Part shown: one piece after another, positions 18,443 through 27,278 of the stretch
Layout of the letters: each line of letters opens with the position of its first letter
Numbering within the stretch: the first letter of the stretch is position 1
From: Rhodocyclales bacterium
GTDB lineage: Bacteria; Pseudomonadota; Gammaproteobacteria; Burkholderiales; Rhodocyclaceae
Direction: 5' to 3'
Assembly (NCBI GenBank): GCA_016214145.1
Contig: JACRPA010000005.1
Location: forward strand, 248,001-312,000
DNA length: 64,000 nucleotides
Notes under the pieces: generated by a model
Seen by the model: only the letters and a program-made list of their open reading frames with translations
What the model was told of the DNA's origin: nothing
Database searches by the model: none
Program-made: the position numbers and the translations under genes

Positions 18443-20674
18443 TTGAAGCAGCACATCGTCAGGTACGCACTGGGGTTCGTGGTATTGCTGGCCCTGCTCG
18501 GCCATGCTGCGCGTTTCTACCAGTTCGGCTTCATCAACCGCCTCGACGCCATCATCTACGACACCAAGGTTCGCCTGACCATGCCGCAAAGCATGGATGA
18601 ACGTGTCGTCATTCTCGACATCGATGAAAAGTCCCTTGGCGAAATCGGCCGCTGGCCCTGGGGGCGGGATCGCGTTTCGCAACTAGTCCTGAAGCTCTTC
18701 GACCAGCACGGCATCTCCCTGCTCGGATTCGACGTGGTGTTTGCGGAACCCGACGAGAGTTCCGGCCTGAAGGTGCTTGACGGGCTGGCCAGGAGCGAAC
18801 TGAAGGACAGCACCCAGTTCCACGCCGCGCTGAAGGATCTTCGCCCCCAGCTGGACCACGATGGGCGATTCGCCGAAACCCTCAAGGGTCGGCCGGTGAT
18901 CCTCGGCTATTACCTTTCAGGGCGCAGCGACGGCGTATCCAGCGGCGCTTTGCCTCAGCCCGTGTTGCCTGAAGGCAGCTTCACGGGGCGAAGCATTCCT
19001 TTCACCGTCTGGGCCAACCACGGCGGCAATCTGGCCGAGTTCCAGAAAGCGGCCCTTTCCGGCGGGCATTTCAATCCGCTGGTCGACTTCGACGGCATCT
19101 CGCGTCGGGTACCCCTCTTGGCCGAATACAAGGGCCAGTACTATGAGGCCCTGTCGCTGGCCATGGTGCGGACCCTGGTCGGCCAGCCGAAGGTGGTGCC
19201 CTGGTTTCCCGAGGATCGCTGGCTTTCCAGCAAGGGCTATCAGGGCATGGAGGCCATCGATCTGCCGACTGCGCGCGGCACGCTGCGCATACCGGTGGAT
19301 GAAAACGTCGCCGCCCTGATTCCCTATCGCGGCTATCAGGGCAGCTATCGATACTATTCGATAGCCGACATCATGGCCGATCGGATCAAGCCGGGCGAGT
19401 TGAAAGGCAAGATCGCCCTGATCGGCACGACTGCGCCGGGCCTGCTCGACCTGCGCGCCACCCCCGTCGGAGAGGCATATCCCGGTGTGGAAATCCATGC
19501 CAATCTGATCACCGGCATGCTCGACGGGGTGATCAAGCAGAAGCCGCCCTATGTGCTGGGGGCCGAGGTCGTTCTCCTTCTGCTGGCGGGCCTGGTGATG
19601 GTGCTGCTGCTGCCATTCCTAACCCCGCTTCGAGCTTCCCTTGCCTCGCTCGTGGTGCTGCTGTTCATCCTGACGGTGAACCTCGTCTTCTGGCATTACG
19701 GCAACCTGGTGCTGCCGCTGGGGTCTGGCATTCTCATGGTGCTGGCCCTGTTCGCGCTCAACATGTCCTATGGCTATTTCGTCGAGTCGCGCAGCAAGCG
19801 CCAGTTCACTGAACTGTTCGGTCAGTACGTGCCCCCGGAACTGGTGGAGGAAATGAGCCTCAACCCGGAGTCCTACAGCATGGATGGCCGCAAGGCCGAG
19901 CTGACCGTGCTGTTTTCCGACATTCGCGGCTTCACTACGATTTCGGAGGGACTCGGCCCGGACGAGCTGACCCGATTGATGAACGAATACCTCACGGCCA
20001 TGACCGAGGTGGTGAGGAAGAATCGCGGAACGCTGGATAAATATATCGGGGACGCCATCATGGCTTTTTGGGGCGCCCCGGTCAGCGATGCCCAGCATCC
20101 CCGTCTGGCTGTCGTCACGGCGCTGCAGATGCAGGCTGCGCTCCCTGCGATCAACAAGGTCTTTGCTGCAAAGGGCTGGCCTGAGGTCAAGATTGGCGTC
20201 GGCGTCAATACGGGCGACATGATTGTGGGTGACATGGGTTCCGTGGTGCGCAAGGCTTATACTGTCATGGGGGATGCGGTCAATCTCGGATCCCGTCTGG
20301 AGGGCATTACCAAGCAGTATGGCGTCGGCATTCTCGTCGGCGAGGGAACGCGCAAGGCGATCAAGGACATCGTCTTCCGCGAGGTCGATCGGGTGCAGGT
20401 GAAAGGCAAGGAAGAGCCGGTCGCCATCTTCGAACCGCTCGGCCTGGAGGGTGAAGTGGCCAAGGCGATGCAGGAGGAGATCAAGCTGTGGAACCAGGCC
20501 TTGCGGCACTATCGCGCTCAGGAATGGGATCAGGCGGAAGTGACGCTGCTCAATCTGTCGCGCATGGCGCCCGGGCAGGGGCTGTATGGCAAGTACATGG
20601 AGCGGATAGCCCATCTGCGCAAGGAACCGCCGGAGGCGGGCTGGAAGGGCGTGTGGAAGTTCGACACGAAATGA
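18443..20674 (+). CDS. CHASE2-domain class III adenylate/guanylate cyclase
   Basis: A 743-residue protein from a TTG start after a GAGAGGGGG stretch. One membrane helix (about 7-25) precedes a periplasmic CHASE2 domain (about 30-370, VVILDIDEKSLGEIGRWPW), three membrane helices (about 375-450) and a class III cyclase domain (about 485-660). Metal-binding Asp493 is in FSDIRGFT and the second Asp (537) in YIGDAIMAFWGAP; VGVNTGDMIVGDMGS and GDAVNLGSRLE are present, so it should be active. A helical tail ends the protein. Its sensor layout is the same as that of the kinase at 14058. A phosphodiesterase gene follows after 15 bases. ATP or GTP preference cannot be read with confidence. Confidence 0.93.
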   Translation: MKQHIVRYALGFVVLLALLGHAARFYQFGFINRLDAIIYDTKVRLTMPQSMDERVVILDIDEKSLGEIGRWPWGRDRVSQLVLKLFDQHGISLLGFDVVFAEPDESSGLKVLDGLARSELKDSTQFHAALKDLRPQLDHDGRFAETLKGRPVILGYYLSGRSDGVSSGALPQPVLPEGSFTGRSIPFTVWANHGGNLAEFQKAALSGGHFNPLVDFDGISRRVPLLAEYKGQYYEALSLAMVRTLVGQPKVVPWFPEDRWLSSKGYQGMEAIDLPTARGTLRIPVDENVAALIPYRGYQGSYRYYSIADIMADRIKPGELKGKIALIGTTAPGLLDLRATPVGEAYPGVEIHANLITGMLDGVIKQKPPYVLGAEVVLLLLAGLVMVLLLPFLTPLRASLASLVVLLFILTVNLVFWHYGNLVLPLGSGILMVLALFALNMSYGYFVESRSKRQFTELFGQYVPPELVEEMSLNPESYSMDGRKAELTVLFSDIRGFTTISEGLGPDELTRLMNEYLTAMTEVVRKNRGTLDKYIGDAIMAFWGAPVSDAQHPRLAVVTALQMQAALPAINKVFAAKGWPEVKIGVGVNTGDMIVGDMGSVVRKAYTVMGDAVNLGSRLEGITKQYGVGILVGEGTRKAIKDIVFREVDRVQVKGKEEPVAIFEPLGLEGEVAKAMQEEIKLWNQALRHYRAQEWDQAEVTLLNLSRMAPGQGLYGKYMERIAHLRKEPPEAGWKGVWKFDTK

Positions 20675-20689
20675 CGAGAACTGTCTGAC

Positions 20690-21457
20690 ATGAAAATCCG
20701 CATTCTCGGCTGCAGCGGCGGCATCGGCGGACGGCATCTGCGCACGACCTCGCTGCTGGTCGACCACGACATCCTGATCGATGCCGGCACCGGCGTGGGG
20801 GATTTGTCGCTGGCCGAGCTGGCGATGATCGACCATGTATTCATTACGCATTCGCACCTTGACCATGTCGCCTGCCTGCCGTTCATGGTCGACACCGTGG
20901 GCGACATGCGCAACAAGCCCCTGACGGTGCATGCCACACAGGCCACGCTGGAAATCATCCAGGCGCACATTTTCAACTGGGCCATCTGGCCCGATTTCTC
21001 CGAGATTCCCAACCGCGACAAGCCTTTCATGCGCTATGCCGAGATCAAGACCGGCAAGGCGGTGAAGCTGGAGGGCCGCGAGATCACCCCGTTGCCGGCC
21101 AATCACACCGTGCCGGCGGTCGGCTACCGCATCGACTCGGGCGAAGGCAGCCTGGTTTTCAGCGGCGACACGACGGTATGCGACGAGTTGTGGAAGGCCG
21201 TCAACAAGATCCGCAACCTGCGCTATCTCATCATCGAAACCGCCTTTTCCAACCGCGAACGGCAATTGGCCATAGCCTCGAAACATCTCTGCCCCGACAT
21301 GCTGAAGGAAGAACTGCTCAAGCTTCAGCGCGAGGCCGATATCTACATCACCCATCTCAAGCCCGGTCAGATCGAGCTGACCATGCAGGAAATCGAGGAA
21401 TTCATCGGTGAGTACAAGCCGCGCATGTTGCAGAACAATCAGGTGTTCGAGTTGTAG
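20690..21457 (+). CDS. Metallo-beta-lactamase-fold 3',5'-cyclic nucleotide phosphodiesterase
   Basis: A 255-residue protein with the metal motif THSHLDHV, further ligands in PLPANHTVPAVGYR, FSGDTT and THLKPGQ, and the ETAFSNRE segment typical of class II (PDE1-like) cAMP phosphodiesterases. It should hydrolyse the cyclic nucleotide made by the upstream cyclase, whose stop lies only 15 bases away. The next gene encodes a cyclic-nucleotide-binding protein, so synthesis, removal and sensing are encoded in tandem. Confidence 0.85.
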   Translation: MKIRILGCSGGIGGRHLRTTSLLVDHDILIDAGTGVGDLSLAELAMIDHVFITHSHLDHVACLPFMVDTVGDMRNKPLTVHATQATLEIIQAHIFNWAIWPDFSEIPNRDKPFMRYAEIKTGKAVKLEGREITPLPANHTVPAVGYRIDSGEGSLVFSGDTTVCDELWKAVNKIRNLRYLIIETAFSNRERQLAIASKHLCPDMLKEELLKLQREADIYITHLKPGQIELTMQEIEEFIGEYKPRMLQNNQVFEL

Positions 21458-21466
21458 GGTGCATTG

Positions 21467-22534
21467 ATGAGCGAACCATCCATATCCACGGAAGTACTGA
21501 GGCAACTTGAGCCGCTGGGCGCCCTGTCGCCCGACAGCCTGCGCGAGATTTCCCGCATGTGCTACGTGGAGAAGGTCAGCCGCAACCTGGATCCATTCCG
21601 GCTGCAGGGCCTTCAGGGACAGTCTGTCTACCTCGTCAAGGGAGAGTTGAAGCTGGATTATCCGGATTCGAGCTCGGAAATCCTTGTCGGCGGGACGGAG
21701 GCTGCCGTTCGGTCGCTGGTCAAGCGAAAGCCGGCCTTCAGCGGCGCCAAGGCGATTACCGATGTCGAACTCATTCGCATCGACGAGGAAGTGCTCGACA
21801 TCATGCTGACCTGGGACCAGTTGGCCGCCCCGCAGGCTGAAGCACATGCCAGGAAACCCCCGGATGCGATGGATCTCACGGACTGGCGCACCATGACGGG
21901 CATGTTCGCGGCGGAAAACCTGACGCGCGGCATTTTTGCCAGCCTGCCGCCGGCAAACATCGAGGCGCTGTTGATGCGATTCCAGCGCATCAAGGTTCCG
22001 CGCGGAGAAGCGATCATTCGCGAGGGTGGGGAGGGCGACTTCTATTACGTAATCGAGAGCGGCCGTTGCACCGTTTCGCGGCAGGTGGGTGGCGCCAGCT
22101 ACGAGCTGGCCGAGTTGAAGGGGGGCGATGCTTTCGGCGAAGAAGCCCTGGTGGCGAATGCCAAGCGCAACGCCAATGTCACCATGAAAACCGATGGCGT
22201 TCTGCTCAGGCTGGCGAAGGCGGATTTTATCGAGCTGCTGAAAGAGCCCCTGATGCATCGCATTTCGCGGCAGGAGGCGGAGGCGAAGGTGGCGAGCGGG
22301 GCAATCTGGCTGGATGTCCGTTTTGCGGCCGAGTACAACGCGGAGAAGCTGCCGGGTGCAATCAATATTCCGCTCAACGAGATACGCAACCTGTTCGGCT
22401 CGCTCGACCGGCAGAAGGAGTATATTGTTTATTGCCAGAGCGGGCGGCGCAGTTCGGCGGCGGCGTTTCTGCTCTCCCAGCGCGGCTACAAGGCATATCT
22501 GCTCGAAGGCGGCCTCCGCGGCAACGCGGCATAA
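21467..22534 (+). CDS. Cyclic-nucleotide-binding protein with C-terminal rhodanese domain
   Basis: A 355-residue soluble protein. Residues about 10-110 look like a degenerate CAP-ED fold (SVYLVKGELKLDYP). Residues about 145-260 are a proper cNMP-binding domain with the phosphate cassette FGEEALVANAKRNANV near 223-237. Residues about 265-355 are a rhodanese domain with the active-site loop CQSGRRS (Cys323). It starts at the ATG at 21467; a TTG three bases earlier is in frame. The fusion suggests that cAMP or cGMP controls sulfur or persulfide transfer, or that the rhodanese domain serves as a protein-binding module. No DNA-binding domain is present, so it is not a CRP-type regulator. Confidence 0.88.
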   Translation: MSEPSISTEVLRQLEPLGALSPDSLREISRMCYVEKVSRNLDPFRLQGLQGQSVYLVKGELKLDYPDSSSEILVGGTEAAVRSLVKRKPAFSGAKAITDVELIRIDEEVLDIMLTWDQLAAPQAEAHARKPPDAMDLTDWRTMTGMFAAENLTRGIFASLPPANIEALLMRFQRIKVPRGEAIIREGGEGDFYYVIESGRCTVSRQVGGASYELAELKGGDAFGEEALVANAKRNANVTMKTDGVLLRLAKADFIELLKEPLMHRISRQEAEAKVASGAIWLDVRFAAEYNAEKLPGAINIPLNEIRNLFGSLDRQKEYIVYCQSGRRSSAAAFLLSQRGYKAYLLEGGLRGNAA

Positions 22535-22570
22535 AGCGCGGTTCCCTATGGCTCAGAGGGGTGGTGAGGA

Positions 22571-24946
22571 ATGAGTGCAGTGCTTGGCACGACGCAGGAT
22601 GCGGGCGGAGCGGGCGACGTCGCCAGCCGCCTGACCTTCTTCAAGACTCTGCAGACGGTCACCAACAAGATCCATGCGACGGCAAACATCGACGAGATCA
22701 TGCTCGAGCTGTCGCAGGACATTTGCACCCTGTTCAATGCCGACCGCCTGACCATTTATTCGGTCAGCGAGGACAAGTCCTCGATCGTCTCCAAGGTCAA
22801 GACCGGCCTCAATTCCTTCAAGGACCTGCGGCTGCCCATCGCCGACCAGAGCATTGCCGGTTTTGTCGCCCTGTCCAAGAAACTGGCCAACATCCGCGAC
22901 GTCTATGACGAAGCCGAGCTGAAATCGCATACTCCCAGCCTGCGCTTCCTGCAGGAAGTGGACAAGCGCACCGGCTACCGCACCAAGCAGATGCTCGTGG
23001 CGCCGATCACCGACGCCCACAGCGGCGAGTTGCTCGGCGTGGTGCAGTTGATCAACAACAAGGGCGGCGCGCCGTTCTCGCAGGTCGCGGAGGAGGGGGT
23101 CAAGGGCCTGTGCGAAACCCTGGCCATCGCCTTCAACCAGCGCCAGAAGCCGGCGCATGTCGTCAAGTCCAAGTACGACCACCTGGTGGCCGACGCCGTG
23201 CTTTCCGCGGCGGAATTCGACCTCGCCACGCGCTCGGCGCGGCGCAAGGGACAGGACATCGAAGAGGTGCTGCAGCACGAATTCCAGGTCAAGCTGGCGG
23301 CCATCGGTTCGGCGCTGTCGAAGTTCTTCGGCGTACCCTACGAGCCCTTCAAGGGCGACCGCATCAAGCCGATGGACCTGCTGAAGAACCTCAAGCGGGA
23401 TTACGTCGAAGAGAACCAGTGGCTGCCGATCGAGGAGACGAAGGAGGGCGTCGTCATTTTGACGATGGACCCCGAGCAGGTGAAAAGCTCGCGCATCGTC
23501 AACAACGTCTTTCCCAAGAGCAAGCTGGTTTTCCGCGTCACCACCATCCAGGAATTCAAGCAGTCCCTCGACCAGTTCTATGGCGTCGCCGCTGACTACG
23601 GCACCGTCGGCGATCTCCTCTCCGGACTCGACGAAGGGGAGGAGGGCGTCGGCGAACTGACCGGCGAGGACCTGTCGGCGGCGGCGGACAACGAACTGGT
23701 CAAGCTGGTCAACAAGATCATCATCGACGCCTACAACCAGGGGGCCTCGGACATCCACATCGAGCCGCGGCCGGGCAAGGAAAAGACCATGGTCCGCTTC
23801 CGCAAGGACGGATCGCTGGCGCCCTACATCGAAGTGCCGGCCAGCTACCGCAACGCCCTGTGCGCGCGCCTCAAGATCATGTGCGACCTCGACATCTCCG
23901 AGCGGCGCAAGCCGCAGGACGGCAAGATCAAGTTCAAGAAGTTCGGCCCGATCGACATCGAACTGCGGGTGGCGACGATTCCCTCCGCCGGCGGCGTCGA
24001 GGACGTGGTCATGCGCATTCTGGCCGCCGGCGAGCCGATCCCGCTGGAAAAGCTCGGCATCCTGCCGAAAAACCTGGAGCGGCTGAAGTCGGTGGTCGAG
24101 AAGCCCTACGGCCTGTTCTTCGTCTGCGGCCCGACCGGCTCCGGCAAGACGACCACGCTGCACTCCGTGCTGAAGCACCTCAACACCCCCGACACCAAGA
24201 TATGGACGGCCGAGGATCCGGTCGAGATCACGCAGAAGGGCCTGCGCCAGGTGCAGATCAACCGCAAGGCCGGGCTGGATTTCGCCACCATCATGCGCGC
24301 CTTCCTGCGCGCCGACCCGGACATCATCATGGTCGGCGAGATGCGCGACAAGGAGACCGTCTCGATCGGCATCGAGGCCTCGCTGACCGGCCACCTGGTG
24401 TTCGCCACATTGCACACCAACAGCGCGCCCGAGTCGATCACCCGCCTGCTCGACATGGGCATGGATCCGTTCAACTTCGCCGACGCCCTGCTCGGCATCC
24501 TGGCGCAGCGCCTCGGCAAGCGCCTGTGCGGCGAGTGCAAGGAAGCCTACACGCCCTCGCCGGAAGAAATGAAGAGCCTGCTCACCGAATACTGCGAGGA
24601 ACTGCTCAACACCGAAGTCTTCAAGAAGGACGCCAAGGCCGCCTACGAGGCGGTGTACAAGGAGTGGGTGAAGAACTATGCGGACGACAAGGGCCAGTTC
24701 AAGCTCTACAAGGCAAAAGGCTGCGACAAGTGCAACAGCACCGGCTACAAGGGCCGCGTCGGCCTGCACGAACTTCTGGTGGGCTCCGACATGATCAAGA
24801 AGCAGATCCAGGAACACGCCAGGGTTGCGGAATTGCTGGCAACCGGACTGAATGAAGGCATGCTCACCCTGAAGATGGACGGCATCCAGAAAGTGATGCA
24901 GGGCATCACCGACATGAAGCAGATCCGGGCAGTCTGCATCAAGTAA
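22571..24946 (+). CDS. GAF-domain PilB/GspE-type secretion and pilus-extension ATPase
   Basis: A 791-residue protein. Residues about 25-195 form a GAF domain (ITDAHSGELLGVVQLINN), about 205-345 a T2SSE_N/MshEN-like domain, and about 375-785 the secretion ATPase. The ATPase has Walker A GPTGSGKT (520-527, Lys526), AEDPVEI, the Walker B region DPDIIMVGEMRD, the His box HLVFATLHTN and paired CGEC...CDKC cysteines 61 residues apart for zinc. GspE/PilB proteins power pseudopilus or type IV pilus assembly; an N-terminal GAF domain is unusual. It sits between the cNMP-binding gene and a GAF/HD-GYP gene and 1.9 kb before pilA, so it probably drives a regulated pilus. Confidence 0.93.
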   Translation: MSAVLGTTQDAGGAGDVASRLTFFKTLQTVTNKIHATANIDEIMLELSQDICTLFNADRLTIYSVSEDKSSIVSKVKTGLNSFKDLRLPIADQSIAGFVALSKKLANIRDVYDEAELKSHTPSLRFLQEVDKRTGYRTKQMLVAPITDAHSGELLGVVQLINNKGGAPFSQVAEEGVKGLCETLAIAFNQRQKPAHVVKSKYDHLVADAVLSAAEFDLATRSARRKGQDIEEVLQHEFQVKLAAIGSALSKFFGVPYEPFKGDRIKPMDLLKNLKRDYVEENQWLPIEETKEGVVILTMDPEQVKSSRIVNNVFPKSKLVFRVTTIQEFKQSLDQFYGVAADYGTVGDLLSGLDEGEEGVGELTGEDLSAAADNELVKLVNKIIIDAYNQGASDIHIEPRPGKEKTMVRFRKDGSLAPYIEVPASYRNALCARLKIMCDLDISERRKPQDGKIKFKKFGPIDIELRVATIPSAGGVEDVVMRILAAGEPIPLEKLGILPKNLERLKSVVEKPYGLFFVCGPTGSGKTTTLHSVLKHLNTPDTKIWTAEDPVEITQKGLRQVQINRKAGLDFATIMRAFLRADPDIIMVGEMRDKETVSIGIEASLTGHLVFATLHTNSAPESITRLLDMGMDPFNFADALLGILAQRLGKRLCGECKEAYTPSPEEMKSLLTEYCEELLNTEVFKKDAKAAYEAVYKEWVKNYADDKGQFKLYKAKGCDKCNSTGYKGRVGLHELLVGSDMIKKQIQEHARVAELLATGLNEGMLTLKMDGIQKVMQGITDMKQIRAVCIK

Positions 24947-24951
24947 GCGCC

Positions 24952-26631
24952 GTGGATACCATCGAGGATCTGTTCCGGCGGTTCGAGCGGCTCAACGAGA
25001 TCGGCGCCGCCCTCTCGCACGAGCGGGACATAGACAGGCTGCTGGAGAACATCCTCGTCGCCGCCAAGACCATCACCCATGCCGACGGCGGCACGCTCTA
25101 CCGCGTCACCGAGGACGAGGCCAGCCTGCGCTTCGAGATCGTCCGCAACGACAGCCTGAAGATCGCCATGGGCGGCACCTCGGGCAATCCCATTCCCTTC
25201 CCGCCGCTGCCGCTGCGCACGGAGAGCGGCGCCGAGAACAACTCGATGGTGGCCGCCTATGCCGCCATCCACCAGAAGACCGTCAGCATCGCCGATGCCT
25301 ACGAGGCGGAGGGGTTCGATTTTTCCGGCACGCGCAAGTTCGACGAGCGCACCGGCTACCGTTCGCAGTCCTTCCTCACCGTGCCGATGAAGAATCACGA
25401 GAACGCGGTCATCGGCGTGCTGCAGCTCATCAACTCCATCGATCCGGACACGAAGAAGGTCGTTGCCTTCTCCGCCGCCGACCAGCGCCTGGCCGAGTCG
25501 CTCGCCTCGCAGGCGGCCATTGCGCTCACCAATCGCCAATTGATATCCCAGCTCGAAGCGCTGTTCGAGTCCTTCATCCAGCTCATCAACGTGGCGATCG
25601 ACGAAAAGTCGCCCTACACGGGCGGGCACTGCGAGCGCGTGCCGGTCCTCACCATGATGCTGGCCGAAGCGGTGAACGAAACCCGGTCCGGTCCCCTGGC
25701 CGACTTCGGCATGACCGACAAGGACCGCTACGAGCTGAAGATCGCCGGACTGCTGCACGATTGCGGCAAGGTGACGACGCCGGTGCACGTGGTCGACAAG
25801 GCGACGAAGCTGCAGACGCTCTACGACCGCATCCATCTCGTCGATACGCGCTTCGAGGTGCTCAAGCGCGACGCGCAGATCGCCATGCTGAAGGCCAAGC
25901 TGGCCCTGCGCGACAGTCACGATGACCAAAGGAAATCCCCGTGGGATGGGCGGGCCGAGGCCGTGCTCGAAGAGGACCTGACCCGCCACCTGCGCCAGAT
26001 CGAGTCGGATCGCGAGTTTCTGCGCCACGCCAATATCGGCTCGGAATTGATGACCCCGGAGGACCAGGAGCGCGTCAAGCGCATAGGCACCGGCTACCGC
26101 TGGATCGACGTCAACGGCAAGTCCGCCAACTTCCTCAGCGACGACGAACTGGAAAACCTCAACATCCGCGCCGGCACGCTGACGCAGTCGGAGCGCGAGA
26201 CGATCAACTACCACATCGTCGCCACCATCAAGATGCTCGAGCAGCTGCCCTGGCCGAAGCACCTGAGGAACGTGCCGGAATACGCCGGCGGCCACCACGA
26301 GCGCATGGACGGCAAGGGCTACCCGAAGGGGCTCACGCGCGAGCAGATGAGCGTGCAGGCCCGCGTCATGGGCATCGCCGACATCTTCGAGGCGCTCACC
26401 GCGCGCGACCGCCCCTACAAGCGCGGCAAGACGCTGTCCGAATCGCTGGACATCCTCGGCAAGTTCCGCCTGGGCGGCCACATCGATCCGGATCTGTTCG
26501 ACGTCTTCGTGCAACAGAAGGTCTACCTCAAGTACGCCGAGAAGTTTCTCGATCCGGAGCAGATAGACGAAGTGGATGAATCAAAAATACCCGGGTACGA
26601 ACAACCCGTTTTTGCGGTGCAGCAAAAGTGA
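24952..26631 (+). CDS. GAF-domain HD-GYP phosphodiesterase
   Basis: A 559-residue protein from a GTG start five bases after the ATPase stop. Residues about 15-190 are a GAF domain (GTLYRVTEDEASLRFEIV, IGVLQLIN). Residues about 205-535 are an HD-GYP domain with GGHCERV, LLHDCGK and the diagnostic HHERMDGKGYPKG, which in active members hydrolyses c-di-GMP. A variable insert (about 285-410) separates the HD and GYP parts. Its tight coupling to the ATPase gene, whose T2SSE_N/MshEN-like domain can bind c-di-GMP in relatives, suggests that it tunes pilus activity. Confidence 0.92.
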   Translation: MDTIEDLFRRFERLNEIGAALSHERDIDRLLENILVAAKTITHADGGTLYRVTEDEASLRFEIVRNDSLKIAMGGTSGNPIPFPPLPLRTESGAENNSMVAAYAAIHQKTVSIADAYEAEGFDFSGTRKFDERTGYRSQSFLTVPMKNHENAVIGVLQLINSIDPDTKKVVAFSAADQRLAESLASQAAIALTNRQLISQLEALFESFIQLINVAIDEKSPYTGGHCERVPVLTMMLAEAVNETRSGPLADFGMTDKDRYELKIAGLLHDCGKVTTPVHVVDKATKLQTLYDRIHLVDTRFEVLKRDAQIAMLKAKLALRDSHDDQRKSPWDGRAEAVLEEDLTRHLRQIESDREFLRHANIGSELMTPEDQERVKRIGTGYRWIDVNGKSANFLSDDELENLNIRAGTLTQSERETINYHIVATIKMLEQLPWPKHLRNVPEYAGGHHERMDGKGYPKGLTREQMSVQARVMGIADIFEALTARDRPYKRGKTLSESLDILGKFRLGGHIDPDLFDVFVQQKVYLKYAEKFLDPEQIDEVDESKIPGYEQPVFAVQQK

Positions 26632-26666
26632 CGCATTCCGTCACATGTTGCCTGAGAAAGAATTTC

Positions 26667-26687
26667 AGTTCATGGAATTCCTGAACT
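26667..26687. promoter_or_regulatory. Palindrome upstream of the pilA promoter
   Basis: AGTTCA and TGAACT flank the self-complementary GGAATTCC, symmetric apart from one extra T. It lies 40 bases before the -24 box. It may bind an activator or mark the end of the upstream transcript; no known protein is assigned. Confidence 0.35.
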
Positions 26688-26726
26688 CTTGGCAATAAAA
26701 CAAGGGATTAATTTGTTAGGCGCCTC

Positions 26727-26742
26727 TGGCACGACTGTTGCA
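26727..26742 (+). promoter_or_regulatory. Sigma-54 promoter of pilA
   Basis: TGGCACGACTGTTGCA matches the -24/-12 consensus TGGCACG-N4-TTGCA exactly. It is 74 bases before the pilA start. Type IV pilin genes are commonly sigma-54 and PilR dependent, and no PilR gene is in the window. Confidence 0.9.
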
Positions 26743-26815
26743 TAATCACCAATGTGTGTGTCGGAAGCCTTGTCGGCTTTCCAGCCATACTTTCCAACTG
26801 CAGAAGGAGAACTTC

Positions 26816-27262
26816 ATGAAGACGATTCAAAAAGGCTTTACCCTGATCGAACTGATGATCGTGGTCGCGATCATCGGCATTCTGGCGGCCGTCGCGCTGC
26901 CTGCGTACCAGGACTACACGGTTCGCGCGAAAGTGTCGGAAGGTCTGATCGCGGCTTCGTCGGCGCGTACCGCCGTTTCCGAAGTCTACGCGAACGCGGG
27001 CCGGATGCTGCCCAGCGCCGCCTCGATGAACGTGCAGTCGCAGACCTCGCAGTGGGTGAACAGCGTTGGCTGGTTGATGACGGGCCAGGACGCCGGCGAT
27101 ATCACCGTGACGCTTCAGAACGTCACCGGCCTGGGCGCTGCTGCTGGCACCACGCTGATCCTGCGCGCCACCGGCACGGCGGCTTCCGGCGCCGTGGCTT
27201 GGCAGTGCGGCAAGGGCACGATCAACTCGAAGTACCTGCCGGGTTCCTGCAAGGACTTCTGA
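26816..27262 (+). CDS. pilA: Type IVa major pilin (prepilin)
   Basis: A 148-residue prepilin with a six-residue basic leader cleaved at KG/FTLIELM, Glu5 of the mature protein and the hydrophobic helix [20 protein letters not shown]. The C-terminal Cys pair in WQCGKG and GSCKDF forms the expected disulfide loop. AAGGAG at 26804-26809 sets the ATG. A perfect sigma-54 promoter lies upstream and a strong terminator downstream, so it is a single-gene transcript. Downstream glycosyltransferases suggest that the pilin or the cell surface is glycosylated. Confidence 0.96.
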   Translation: MKTIQKGFTLIELMIVVAIIGILAAVALPAYQDYTVRAKVSEGLIAASSARTAVSEVYANAGRMLPSAASMNVQSQTSQWVNSVGWLMTGQDAGDITVTLQNVTGLGAAAGTTLILRATGTAASGAVAWQCGKGTINSKYLPGSCKDF

Positions 27263-27278
27263 TCAGTCAAGTCGGATG

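Noticed and set aside
19619-22258. Long minus-strand frame opposite the cyclase, phosphodiesterase and cNMP genes
   Set aside because: No domain, composition typical of antisense frames, and three clear genes occupy the plus strand.
22553-26514. Two long minus-strand frames opposite the ATPase and HD-GYP genes
   Set aside because: Antisense shadows of two well-conserved coding sequences.
26628-26644. CRP-like site GTGACGCATTCCGTCAC upstream of pilA
   Set aside because: The half-site spacing is 9 rather than 6 bases and it overlaps the HD-GYP stop codon.
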